A stretch of 64,000 nt of DNA from Tubulanus polymorphus (Eukaryota; Nemertea; Palaeonemertea; Tubulaniformes; Tubulanidae), in NCBI RefSeq assembly GCF_964204645.1, contig NC_134025.1, positions 186,001 through 250,000 of the forward strand, written 5' to 3'. This document shows, piece after piece, positions 49,161 to 60,699 of this stretch. The notes under the pieces are model-generated. The model searched no databases. It saw only the letters and a program-made list of their open reading frames with translations, and had not been told where the DNA came from. The position numbers were made by a program, and so were the translations under genes. Position 1 is the first letter of the stretch, and each line of letters begins with the position of its first letter.

Positions 49161-49202
49161 TTGAACCATGGGCTCTAAATCGTTTAAGGCTCCATGGTTC
49201 AA
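49161..49202. repeat. Inverted repeat ttgaaccatgg / ccatggttcaa
   Basis: Eleven-base perfect arms around a 20-bp centre, immediately next to the tRNA-like segment at 49230-49280. Confidence 0.7.
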
Positions 49203-49229
49203 ATAACTCTCGATAAAGTTTCCAGGGAT

Positions 49230-49282
49230 TCAAAGCATTGAACCCGGGACCTCCGGTATGCCAGCGTGCATGCTAACAACAA
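49230..49282 (-). mobile_element. tRNA-derived SINE head fragment
   Basis: On the minus strand, ttagcatgcacgctggcata is followed by ccggaggtcccgggttcaa. This is the A-box to B-box layout of tRNA-derived SINEs. The body and tail were not delimited. Confidence 0.5.
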
Positions 49283-49333
49283 GAATAACTGACGATCGGT
49301 TTGTCCACTACAACAAGGTTTAATTTTCACACA

Positions 49334-49364
<31 letters not shown>

Positions 49365-49617
49365 CTATTAGTTTAATTGTGTACATGTTATCTGTGTATA
49401 GTCATATAAATAATAATATATATAAACCAATGATATGCTTTGTGATTATATTAAGGTGTTATAAAGTTATTTTGAATTGAATTGATTTGTGTATATAAAA
49501 ATGTTTTAATATTTAACGACAGCAGAGAATTTCACTTTTATATATTGTATTATATGTAATTAACGATATATCGCAGTATAAGATACGATTAGTACGATAT
49601 AGATGACGATACGATCA

Positions 49618-52600
49618 TCATTCATTGACTTCCGGTAGGAATCGTCGCGCCACTGTCGGGTTATCAGAATATCGAAAATCAAAAGTCACTAAATCTCCTG
49701 AAAATATACACTTTCAATTTAATCCTTATGAACGACACAAAATTATGATGAAACACGATTTTTATACCTTGAGCAGCCTCGGGATGATGGAACCGAACAG
49801 TCTCTACTTTCTTAACAAAATCACCTCCTCTCACAAACGGAGTGTCCAAACGTTGTCTGAAAGAAAAGTAAATAGTTGCAACTTCATTTCGATGCTTCTT
49901 CAAACATTAGATTGATGTGTTGCGGTCCGTGCTGAATTCAAGTATTGAACTTGTAAGATTTACCCGTGTCGTTCATGTGTAGGGAAGAAGTATAAACCAA
50001 TAGCTACTATCAACCCTAACCACACGGTCAATGCTACCGATAGTAAAAATCCCATCGCTAACTGGCCAAATACTGAACACAACAGTCCGCTACAATCTGC
50101 TGACACATCGACTGAGACAGGACACGTATTAGTGACATTACTGATCTCATACGGCGTCAAATCAGTCGGTAATAATGAGTTTAATACGGTATCATTAGTA
50201 AGAAACTCTTTCGGTCTTCCGATATTTCCCAGAACTTCCGTAGATCCATCTTTCAGGAAATATATAATCAGAACCGCTTTCCTGAAAATCAGATATCATT
50301 CATTTATCGGCGATTAGACCAGAAAATATCGAATAATGCGATAAAACAGATCGCCGCACCCGTTAATCTCAGATATATTGTGTAGTCGTGGTAAACACGG
50401 GTTACAAAGTGGTTGTAAACTCATTAGAAACGACTGAATTCTGGCATAATTGAAATGTAGAAGGTTTTGTTTCGAATACCAGCTAGTGAGAACCTCGCAT
50501 TCCACGTATGTGTCAATTCTTATCGTAGATACTCTGAAATTAATTAGATAAATATTCGAGAGATCAATAATTCTAGTTTTATATCTGGTTTTATAGATGA
50601 AAACTTACAGCGATTTGAGCGGATTTTTCGGGTCGTTATCAGAAGCGACTGTATACAATACGTATTTATGGTAAGGTAACATCGGAGTGAGTAAAGTATC
50701 AACCATTCCTGAACTGGAGTTCATAGAAAACATCTCAGCGTGATACAGTTTATTATACGTGATCGAAGTTACAGCTAGAAATATAGAGAAATTAATAGAA
50801 AAACATTATATTTCAATTCTAACCTTTGATAGAAGAGAGAAGGACGATTGAATAGATTACCGTTATCAGCATCAGTAGCGGAGACGTGTCCCAGGAATGT
50901 TCCGATCGCTGCTGTTGTCGATACCTCCCAGTTATAAAGTGTTTGGTTAAAAACCGGAGCATTATCATTGACATTTAAAACGGTCACTTTCACCGTGCCA
51001 GTCCTTATTTTGTTACAATAGTCAATAATTCTAACTGGAACGTTGATGAATGTTGTGTAGAGTTCAGAATCTATGGGAGATTTCACCAGTAGAGCGGCGC
51101 GTGTTCGGGATATTCTTCGAGTTTCGAAATATTTGGAAGCATTATTTGTAGGATCAACAGTGAACCAGAATTCACCGTATAACCACAGATCTGCATCTGT
51201 ACCAACTACCTCAGCTACTGTTGTACCGACTGGTGTATTTTCAGGTATTGATACTTGTGGTAGTGCAGTAGTAAAATATGGCGTTTCACATATATTTTGC
51301 ACGTAAACTTTCAGTTGATAAACGGCTGATAAAGGTACAATACCCTTCTTGTCACCTTCATGTTGGAATCCAGAATCAGTGACAACTATATCTGAAATAT
51401 TCAATATTAAACAACTCAATACTTGCGGGTTATAGCGCGCACGGCTGGAATGCTGTGAGGCCCTGCTAGATTAAGGGTTGCAGATTAGCACCATACAATA
51501 TGTCACGATCTGCTTTTGCCTAATAATGACTTTCTGGTGGAAGAGTTCTTTTAGTTCCATCTTAGTTTTATTCCTTTTTAATTAATATTGATTTAACTAA
51601 CCTCTATCTCTAAACCTAACCCTAACCCTTACCCTTATTCCTTTTTACACGACCCTTTAGTTGTTTTACTATAGTAACATATAATTTTACCTATATAGAA
51701 TATACGCGGTAATGTAGTGCTTTCATAGTCAATCACCGAGTCGCCTTCACAAATAGTCATTCGGCCTTCAACTATGTGCAGTTTATAAAACTCATTCACA
51801 TATTTCTTATCGTATAAACTATATGATAATGGATCTCTAGGAGGTGAAGATGGGATAAATGAATCAACATCTCCTGCCGTCCGGATTTCAAATATTTTTC
51901 CTCTTCGGGCCGGACATGGTGCAGCATACTGCAATAAATTCACCCGATTTAAATACAGATGTTTTGATATGAATCGTTCAGCGAAAGAGTTTTTGATCTA
52001 AAACTTACAGTGGCTGGTTCTTTAATTTTGAAGTGATTAGATTTATTTGGTGAATAAAATGGAGGTTCATTAACATCTAGTATTGAAACATTCAGAAATG
52101 CTGCTGTACATCCTGTATTATCACAAGCTGTTATATTCAGTTTATAAGACGGAGCCGGGATGTAATTATCCCATAAATATTCATAATCTATTCCTGCATT
52201 ATCCTTCACATAAACCACACCTAAATCTGAAAATATAATCATATCAGATAATATAATTTTGTCATCTTCAAATGTTGAACTATAACTAGCTCTCGGGGAA
52301 ACAAAGGAATATTTTTTTCATTCTTATTGTGAGATCATTAAAACACGGACTCTCAGAGAGTGTTTCTGTCAGATATTTCTATGTTCCGCGCACTTACTGC
52401 GATCCACAGTGAATTTGTTAACACCATCTTTAGGTTGAGACGATGTGATATTAAACGCAATGGGATCATTGTCTTCATCCGTTACATTTAACTGTAAACA
52501 TTAGACAAAAACACACGTCAATTATAACTTGTAATAAAACACTTCATAATTCAGATAGAATGAGAAAAAGAGTTTATTATGATCTATACCTGAAATATTG

Positions 52601-55600
52601 AAGCTTGATGAAGTTGATTTTCAGGAACAGTTACAGTCGCCGGTAAATTGTGGAATTTCGGTAAATCATTTGAATCTTTGATACAGATATTCAAAGTTCC
52701 AGTAACGCCTTTGTTTTTACTATCCGTAACCATTACGTGAAGTTTGTATTCCTTTATTTTCTCGTAATTTATTTTATGTTTGGCTCTATACTTGATGATT
52801 CCACCTGTTAAACAAATAGAATTCATTATCCGAGACTCCCGCAGTATTTAGGGTAGAAATATCGGGACTCACTGTTTGCTGGGTCCATATAGAAACTATC
52901 ATCCATTGGAGACGCGAAATAATGCCAGGTTAATAAATCGTCATCAGGATCTGAAGCTTCTATAGTAAATAACCAATTATCACCAGTAACATTCTCATAG
53001 ATACAAGTTGTATTCGGTAGATTTCCAATAGCTGTAAATTAAAAACATTCCTCCCTCAAATATATTTTCTCAGGGAGTGGGCCAGGCTTAGGGTAAAATA
53101 CTTACACGGACCACAGTCCTGTTTTATCACTTTACAATCGAAATTATTCGTCATATTGAAGTCAGTCCAACCAGCAGCCGGGTCCGGTTCAACGCATATA
53201 CATACATACTTAGGTAATAGACAATCTTCAGGAGTTAGTCTGATATTAGTTAGTTCTTTATTAGTCAGTATAGCGGGACCGTCGCTAGCTGCGGGTATCG
53301 GAGCTCGAAGAATAGTAGTCGAGTCTATAGTAGTTAAAACAGTAGCGTTCAGAGCGCTGTTTGTAATTACCGATGAACACGTGATCGCGCTCGCAGATTT
53401 AGTTAAATCTTTGTTAATGATTAACGCGGTGAATTTATAATTATTATAAGCTCCACACGGCGCAATAACATTGTTTCCTGAAGCGATGTCTGGATTTGTG
53501 GCCACGTTTTTGAATGAGAAATCAATTTCTAAATCGACCGGGTAACCATCACTTATTGGAACATCAACTCCTTGTAGTTTCGGTTGTATTTTCGAAATAG
53601 TCAGTGATAGATCTACAAAATACACACAAAAATTAATGATTTAAATTCTGTGCATGGCTACTAAATATAAGAACGAAGCATTTCTTACCAGGATCACAGA
53701 TTTTCTTGTCATTAAACAGAGTGTCGTCTGTTGTACAAGTGTGGTTATTGTTGAGGTCGAAGTCGACCGCGTAGGTCGGTTTAGTTCCAGGTTTTAACAA
53801 AAAACAAACATATTTTACATCTTTACATTTATCAGTTATTACAACATTACTCGCTTTAGCATTGACTGGTGTAATCTTGTTTGTGGTATCTAATTTCTGA
53901 GCCATAGATTGTGTAGTTGTAAGATTGTACGCGTAAAGAGTAGTCGCCGATGTTGGAGGGATCGTCGCCGCTGATGTTAACATGGCGACTATAGCGAAAT
54001 TCGTGCCTCCAGTCGATGCTGGAATATTAGTAAATGTATCAGTCGCGATATCAGTTCGTTTATTATTTGTTATATCGAATATGAAATCCAACGAAACTGC
54101 TTTCCCTTTTATCAGACAGGGGGCGCTGGCAACTGGAGTATCAATCATCGGATCTGAAAGTGAAAACAGAATGATTCAGTTATAACAGACAGACTTGATT
54201 AAGACAGGTTTCGATTGGTCACTACCGATTCCGGAATTCTCTTCTGGTGCAATTGTTTTCCGGATTCCGGATTTGCATTTTATCGGTAAACCCGATAGAA
54301 GCGGCCGGTAGAGAGTTTGTAATCTGTAAACCTGATAGAAGCGGCCGGTAGAGAGTTTGTAATCTGTAAACCTGATAGAAGCGGCCGGTAGAAAGTTTGT
54401 AATCTGTAAACCTGATAGCAGCGGCCGGTAGAGAGTTTGTAATCTGTAAACCCGATAGAAGCGCCCGGTAGAGAGTTTGTAATCTGTAAACCCGATAGAA
54501 GCGCCCGGTAGAGAGTTTGTAATCTGTAAACCTGATAGAAGCGGCCGGTAGAGAGTTTGTAATCTGTAAACCTGATAGAAGCGGCCCCGGTAGAGAGTTT
54601 GTAATCTGTAAACCTGTCTAATTGTAATGAATATCTCTATTCTCACTTACCTGGAGTACAGAATCTATCATTTACAGGACGACACTGGATATTATTGTTC
54701 ATTTTTGTGATCATTTCTCCCCAAGTAGAATCAGTAGAGTTTGAGATGACTGTACAGACATGGAGCGTCGCAACACCGCATATCGCTGCCGGAAGTGCAG
54801 GGAAATTTACCGTGCCAGATAATGTCACTGTTTTACCTCCGGTTAAACCTTGTTTTAAATTTGAAGTCATAGTTGTAGTGATATTCGGGGCTCCGGCTAG
54901 AGGTGTACAACTATACGGTACCATTTTTGTTGTGTATTCGCAACTCGCTGTTGTTTTATCGGAGAAAAATGTAGTTAATACAAAATTATCAGTTGAAGTT
55001 GTAGCAGTAAATGATTTATCAGATTTCACGTCGACGTAGTAAGGAGTTTGCACAGATTTCCATTCGTAAAGTGTCGGTACTGACGACATCGATGTTAAAC
55101 TCACGTCTGTAAATGAGTAAAAGTTAGAAATTAACTGTAGAAACTGTTTTGATCGAAGAAATACTATCAAACTGTGATGGATAAACTGATATGGTCTCTA
55201 CATTGATAATATTTTTGATGATAAGTTTATAAATCTGACAGTTTTATCTAAATCCAACATTCAGAGAAACGGAAATGATTTCACAAAATAGCCTCCATTA
55301 ATGTTTCTGTGAAGATGGAATTCAGATAGATCTCGAAGCTGTCAGATAAATAAACTTTGAAATATCAGCAGTTGTGTGATAATTCATTGATTATCAATGA
55401 AATATATATCATTAGTAAACCTACCCGTATCACATGATAAAGAAGTCGTTTGACAAGCCCAGTTATTGTCTTTCTCATTCGCTTGTTCATTAGCGTGCGG
55501 AGCATCACTGTTTATACACAGATATATACAGGCTTCACATTTATCTTTAGGTGACGGTACTGTAAATGTAATTTGTATAGATCGTGTTGAAGTTCGTCCT

Positions 55601-56491
55601 CCGAGTATTCCCCAGTTCGCTCCACCACTCGGTCTGAATGTTACTGGAATAGCTGGAGTTGGAAGCGGACTCGGTGGAGCTCCGTTCGTCACATCGTACT
55701 CCATGCAGTAGACTTTGGATGGAAAGTTACCTCCGGCTGAAATCAAATGAAATCACTGTGCAACTGTCTGAACTCAATTCAATAGGTAACCATTGATGAA
55801 ACACTTTGAGTCAGTGTTGTAGTAAAAGATCATATTCAATCTTACGATAAGAATATAAGTCTGAAATGTTTCGACCTCTAGATAATGGTTTATTTAACGT
55901 TTTGACGATATCCCAAAAGCCATCTTCAGGAATTCTAATGTTAATGATAAAGTATGAGATCTAAAGAATATGCATATCGATCTTTGCATCTTTGTTTCTT
56001 TGTATATCTATGTTCTGGATTGATTCCAGAAGACAAAAAAAACTATTCGCAATTTATTTTCCATTCGTCTTATTTTGGGATATCTATATTCTAGTTGTTG
56101 GCGAAGTTAGACACATTTCAAACATTGAACCCACAACTGAATGTTTGTGACTGATACAAATGAACTCATTTAACATTCACATCATTATTCCAAATAATGA
56201 AATAAGATGAATACGTACTTGTAGGTATATACACGTTACTACGTAGACCAGCGCGACCGTACAGAGTGTATGTACGACTAATAGTCATTCCAGACGGCAT
56301 CGAGAATGACAGAGAAGTGAACGAGAAATCTGACAAAACAAATAACACTATATATTGTAAATCATTGCGTCCATCAATTTGAAGGATTTCTCAAGTTGTA
56401 CAGTTTGAATGATAGGCTTACCTGCTGCGTAAACATTGGTCGAAAAACTGATCGTCAAATATAAAACAGAAACTATCCATTTCAGCGCCAT
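49618..56491 (-). CDS. Cadherin-like single-pass membrane protein with N-terminal Cys modules (17 exons)
   Basis: Joined exons give 1,400 aa with no frame break. Exons: 56422-56491, 56219-56329, 55425-55736, 54651-55106, 53689-54153, 53106-53612, 52873-53031, 52590-52804, 52398-52491, 52009-52226, 51691-51928, 50861-51391, 50609-50774, 50360-50533, 49964-50281, 49768-49856, 49618-49697. Residues 1-23 form a signal peptide (MALKWIVSVLYLTISFSTNV). Residues about 24-640 hold four related modules, each ending in a C-x(4-7)-C ... NN-x-x-C ... C-x-x-G pattern. Residues about 641-1240 hold degenerate cadherin repeats with EASDPDDD, DSNDLPKF, LDVNEPPF, VSIPENTPVGTTV, VLNVNDNAPVF and ATDADNG. A transmembrane helix lies at about 1314-1338, then a tail of about 60 aa without a recognised catenin site. 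The protein is probably a calcium-dependent adhesion receptor; no orthologue was recognised. The exon 14 donor (GTGCGG) is the weakest link. Confidence 0.85.
49960..50160 (-). other. Transmembrane segment and start of cytoplasmic tail
   Basis: Within exon 15, AMGFLLSVALTVWLGLIVAI is a single hydrophobic span. It is preceded by Cys-rich SADCSGLLCS and followed by GLYFFPTHERHG, giving a type I topology with the C-terminus inside the cell. Confidence 0.85.
51600..51645. repeat. Short telomere-like motif in an intron
   Basis: aacctaaccctaacccttac, CCTAACCC-type repeats, inside intron 11 of the cadherin-like gene. Confidence 0.6.
53106..56329 (-). other. Repeated N-terminal Cys-module exons (exons 2-6)
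   Basis: Exons 3-6 (312, 456, 465 and 507 nt) are all multiples of three and all bounded by phase-1 introns. Each ends in a similar motif: CEACIYLC...DNNWACQ...CDTG; VATLHVC...MNNNIQC...CTPG; DVKYVCF...LNNNHTC...CDPG; PKYVCIC...MTNNFDC...CGPC. This is the footprint of module duplication by exon shuffling. Possibly an immunoglobulin-like or CARDB-like beta-sandwich; unconfirmed. Confidence 0.7.
54285..54620. repeat. 40-bp minisatellite in intron 4 of the cadherin-like gene
   Basis: Eight copies of tctgtaaacctgatagaagc plus ggccggtagagagtttgtaa, ending about 30 bp from the exon 4 donor. Confidence 0.95.
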
Positions 56492-56494
56492 GAT

Positions 56495-56525
56495 CGGCGT
56501 CGAACCCGGGACCTCCCGATTCTTC
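56495..56525 (-). mobile_element. tRNA B-box-like SINE scrap in the leader of the cadherin-like gene
   Basis: Minus strand gggaggtcccgggttcgacg lies just upstream of the ATG. It matches the T-arm region of tRNA-derived SINEs seen elsewhere in the window (49230-49280). It is short, so chance resemblance is possible. Confidence 0.4.
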
Positions 56526-56555
56526 AGTTGTAAATAAAGTGTATCGAAAAGTTTA

Positions 56556-56562
56556 TTTTATA
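56556..56562 (-). promoter_or_regulatory. TATA box of the cadherin-like gene
   Basis: TATAAAA on the minus strand, 65 bp before the ATG at 56491, giving a predicted 5' UTR of about 30-40 nt. The transcribed leader overlaps a tRNA B-box-like segment. Confidence 0.65.
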
Positions 56563-57189
56563 CTGAACGAACGACAACACGTTCGATGTTTAAACCCGTC
56601 TCGAACTGTCTGATTACATTATTCCAATCAACTTTCATTTCAAACATGTAAAACATTGACTGACAAGTATAAATTACCAGTTCGTCCAATGACAGCACTG
56701 ACGTATAAGTGATATAGTGTGTTCTGAATTTATCTACATCGTTATTTAACAATGATTCTGTAAATCTTTGTAATTCGAAATTACCTCGAATTGCGTAAAC
56801 ATCTCGACAGAATCTAAAACAGTTTTCAGCCGTTTTAATTTATAGATTATTTTCTTTTTAATGATGCAAATTTTCTCACATATAAAAGCAGGAATTTTCT
56901 CACGGTTATTGTCGTTAGATATTTGAATTTTCAAAACTCGTCTCATGATGTCTGATTTGTGGGGAAATTTTTATTTTCTAAATCCGGTTACGAAACAAAA
57001 TATCGAAATAAATAAATTGAAATTCAAAAGAACGAAGACAGTCGCGGAATCCAGGAAGTATTTAACTGTATTACACATTAATACAGTCTGGTTCATTCTA
57101 ATGCTCTAAAAATCAGACCAAATCTTCCAACCAAATAAAATAACAGGCACAATCCCTATAATAAAATCAAAATAGTCCTGTAATTGTTG

Positions 57190-57570
57190 AATGTTTCGCT
57201 AGGATACTGGCGTTCGTTCTAGCAAGTAATCGAGTCCCTCGGGCACGAGGCGTTCTAACACGAACCGGGGGTCTGGGGGCACGAGGCGTTCTAACACGAG
57301 CACCCCGCGGGGGGGTCTGGGGGTACGAGGTGTTCTAACACGAACCGGGGGTCTGGGGGCACGAGGCGTTCTAACACGAGTCGGGGGTCTGGGGGCACGA
57401 GGCGTTCTAACACGAGCACCCCGCGGGGGGGGTCTGGGGGTACGAGGTGTTCTAACACGAGCACCCCGCGGGGGTCTGGGGGCACGAGGCGTTCTAACAC
57501 GAGCCGGGGTCTGGGGGCACGAGGCGTTCTAACACGAGCACCCCGCGGGGGGGTCTGGGGGCACGATTTG
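57190..57570. repeat. GC-rich minisatellite (about 31-45 bp)
   Basis: About eight copies containing ggcacgaggcgttctaacac, alternating between short units (gagtcgggggtctgg) and long ones with gagcaccccgcgggggggtc. The caccccgcgggggggt core is self-complementary. It lies between the cadherin-like and globin genes. Confidence 0.93.
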
Positions 57571-58085
57571 GTGCATTCTAGGACATCTTCAGACCACTTT
57601 AATCGACGAACAAACTCATAACAGACCGTAAAACATTTTAGACCGTAGATTGGGAAAAGGAGATTTAAGCTTTAGTTTCGGCTAACCGGTTCCTACTACG
57701 GGTCAAATAGTTCGTGCAGCCGGGTGAAACGCGCGTAAGACATCCCCTTCAATCTTGCACTCTTTCGCCATCTACAGTTCAAAATACGAACAATAGTTAA
57801 CAATGTGAATCAATCTAACAGAACGATGATAGAAACAATTACTACTTGTATTAGGAAAAAAAATCTTTAAAAATTCTTTAAAAAAACAATGTTCATCCTT
57901 TGTTTCTAGGGCACTTTCTTAATATTTGCATATGAAATGTATAGACTTTGATCGGATGAGGTTCAGTTAGCCGTTACTGACAGTGAGACTTACTGCGGTA
58001 AGTGAATGTCGCGCGTTAATCATTGAGAAAAAACACAAGTGACAACTAGTAATTATCTGTTAGATCAAAGCCAAGCAACAACGTG
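57571..58085. promoter_or_regulatory. Upstream region of the globin gene
   Basis: No ORF of note. ATTTGCAT at 57924-57931 matches the POU-factor octamer, about 160 bp before the 10-bp repeat exon. No clear TATA box. The regulatory role is inferred only. Confidence 0.3.
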
Positions 58086-58089
58086 AACG

Positions 58090-58230
58090 ATTTAGAGATA
58101 CTGAGATACTGAGATACTGAGAAACCGAGATATCGAGATACTGAGATTCTGTGATATCGAGATACTGAGATACTGAGATACCGGGCTACTGAGAAACTGA
58201 AGTACTAGCACACCCTCACGCTCATCAGAG
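58090..58230 (+). other. 5' noncoding exon of the globin gene with 10-bp repeat
   Basis: About ten imperfect copies of gagatactga, ending in ctcatcagag|gtaagt (exon end 58230). The coding exon opens at 59231 after tgtgttccag, seven bases before the ATG. The transcription start is not defined. Confidence 0.55.
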
Positions 58231-59237
58231 GTAAGTAATAAAAGTTTTAGAGAACATATTTATTTAGTAACATTGTTCAGAAATTGTAATAAATCTATAA
58301 GTTGTTTCTATGCCTGATCGAAACATTTTCTTTTTTCATTTTCTCAGTAATTTCAAAATCAAATCAAATCTGATATTTTGTTTACTTCTTTAAATATGTC
58401 TTGTATGTAATCATGGTGATTGTATTTTTTGTTGTACTTTTTAGTAAAGAAATAAATATCATATATTAATATTAATATTAATAATATCAATAAAATCGCC
58501 ATTAAATGGATTAGTCTTCTACATAATGATAAAGTTTCACTGTATTTCGAGCTTCACGATTTATTTTCAGTAAGACTAGGTTTAACCGCTGCATTATTGT
58601 AATCTCAAATCGTTAAGTTTCAATCTGTTTATCGGGGATTCATTCAGTAAAAACTGAGATGATATTCTACATGAAATCTTATTGATATATCGTGAAAGAG
58701 GGATATATGATAATCATATAATTATCATTTTTATTGATGAGTTGTTTTTCGGGTGATTGAGTATTTCCTCTGCAGTAATGAACTATTAACAGTTGATTAG
58801 ATACTGATTAACAGTACATCACCTTGGTTACCGAAATAAAATGTCTGCTTAGATGTAATAAAGGATGTATTTTAGCAGACAGTGTATGTAATCTGTTTAA
58901 CTGATCGAGACACGTCCCGACTCACATATACTGGATCCAGTTACACAGTTGTGACTCTATAACCGGGTACTGGTTACTTACACTTTTTCTAAGATCTTTT
59001 TCAATTAAAAGTCGTTTATTAATCGATTTAAAAGTCGTTAATTAATCGATTTTGACCATTGAATATTCTATCAATCCATCATTTTTGTCTTTACTTCCTC
59101 CTAATAAATTTTCAAACGCTGAAATAATTGAATTTCTAAATCGCTTGAAACTGAAAATTTTATTGTTAAACATTTATAAATCCTTCAAAAAATTTTTCCA
59201 ACTCAATAGTTGATCGGTTTTGTGTTCCAGGTATATC

Positions 59238-60136
59238 ATGGGTTGTGAAGCCAGTCATAGCGTTCACGCAGATTGGTATGCGCAGAAAAATGCTAAATTT
59301 GAAGATGTCGTAACTGATGAACAAATTGAAGTTATCAAACAAACATGGCCGCAATTGACCAATCATAAAGTGACGAATGGATGTAAGATATTCATGCATA
59401 TGTTTGCGAATGCACCAGTGGTGAAAACATCATTTTCATTCAGGTAAATTCATATTTTTGTCTCTCAGTTAGCGACTGATACACGTTAACTATCGGTGAT
59501 ACATAAATAGTCCCAAAATTTTCAGAATGACGCCGCATTAATATGAGGATTTTAGGAAACTTTCAGGATTTGAGTGTTACATATATGGCTTTAGAAGGGG
59601 CGCCCATAGATAATATCCTCCAGCAATATTCCCCGTTGGATCACACTAATAAGACACACAGACAGATAGTGTTTCCGCCCTATCACTTATAGTTGGCCTC
59701 ATCAATATGCGATGCTATTCGAGAATTAATCTCTATTTGCAGAGATTTAGAAGGCGAAGAACTGTTTAAGAATACCGTGTTTCGAGGTCATGGCGAGAAT
59801 TTTATGAAATTACTGGACGACGTTATACTAAAGATAGATTGTTTGGATCAAGCCGCATTAAAGCGTTTGATACCATTGGGTCATAAACACGGTTTAATCA
59901 ACGCTTTCGACCCGAGTTTCCTAAAGGTTTATAAACAGAGCGTCCTCTATACGTGGGAGAACGTACTAGGACACGCGTACACCGCTCATGTTCACGAGGC
60001 CTGGACCGACCTGTTAGAGTTTGTAATTGTGAATGTTGCCGATGGATATCGCGCGTTTGAGATTGAAGACGCCGAGAAGAGGAGAGACGGTTCTGGGATT
60101 CCATCACGAGAAATGATTGAAGTTTATACAGCTTAA
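59238..60136 (+). CDS. Membrane-type globin (globin X-like)
   Basis: Two coding exons, 59238-59443 and 59743-60136, joined in phase 2, give 199 aa. The globin fold is clear: helix A with QTWPQL, CD-corner Phe in KTSFSF, distal His E7 at 85 (FRGHGENF), proximal His F8 at 118 (LGHKHGL), helix H with AWTDLLEFVIVNVADGY. The protein should bind haem and O2. It starts MGCEAS: Gly2 and Cys3 are the signal for N-myristoylation and palmitoylation, as in globin X, so it probably sits on membranes. A 26-residue leader and an EKRRDGSG tail flank the fold. The intron falls at the CD corner; the classical B12.2 and G7.0 introns are absent. An alternative acceptor (59692) breaks the frame, so ctctatttgcag (59742) is used. 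AATAAA at 60689-60694 may end the transcript. Confidence 0.93.
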
Positions 60137-60492
60137 TCTAACCCCCCCCCCCTCCCCCTAAATGTCAACAAGTGGAAATATACCAGATTAATCAGACTTT
60201 GTGTTCTATTCAATGTGAATTAGTGACATATTGAAATCGTCATAGATTCTACTAATTATGTGTTGATCTCGAGAATATAATACTGAACTATTGTATATAC
60301 CTATAGGTTCAGTTCAGGAACGTGTAGAAATCTCACTAAACATTTCAGTTTCAATCTGATTACTCCAGAAGATCTCTTTTATTGGCTTTTTGCAATCAGT
60401 GATTTGAAGATACTATGGTCACCTGTCTCGACCTGACTGGTCACCAGTCACCATACTGAACAGTCTGACTTCCAAACATGGTCAATCACTAC

Positions 60493-60600
60493 CGGTCTAT
60501 GGTCAAGTGGTTAGCGTGCACGGCTGACATACTCGGTGTAGCAGGTTCGAGTCTAGCTAGGGTTAGGGTACCTGACCAATTAGGGTTAGGGTTAGGCTCG
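60493..60600 (+). mobile_element. tRNA-derived SINE head followed by TTAGGG repeats
   Basis: tggtcaagtgg is an exact Pol III A-box (TRGYNNARNNG), and ggttcgagtct 45 bp on is a near-perfect B-box. The spacing fits a tRNA. No acceptor stem closes, so it is a SINE or tRNA pseudogene. It runs into ctagggttagggt and ttagggttagggttagg. Confidence 0.6.
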
Positions 60601-60699
60601 TGTCTTTTCTTGTACCTTTTCATTCTGTATTTTTTGAAATATTTGCATTCAATTTAAACTCATAAATAGATGTTAAACAGTTTCATTAAATAAATGTTT

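Noticed and set aside
49625-49915. 96-aa plus-strand ORF
   Set aside because: Antisense shadow of the last two coding exons of the cadherin-like gene.
56558-56946. Two overlapping minus-strand ORFs (66 and 64 aa) upstream of the cadherin-like gene
   Set aside because: The frames do not join, since the only intron-like gap is 27 nt and keeps the stop. The ORFs overlap the TATA box of the downstream gene and resemble no family.
59693-59742. Extra N-terminal residues for globin exon 2 (SSICDAIRELIS...)
   Set aside because: The acceptor at 59692 gives the wrong phase and a stop; ctctatttgcag at 59742 joins in phase and aligns with globins.
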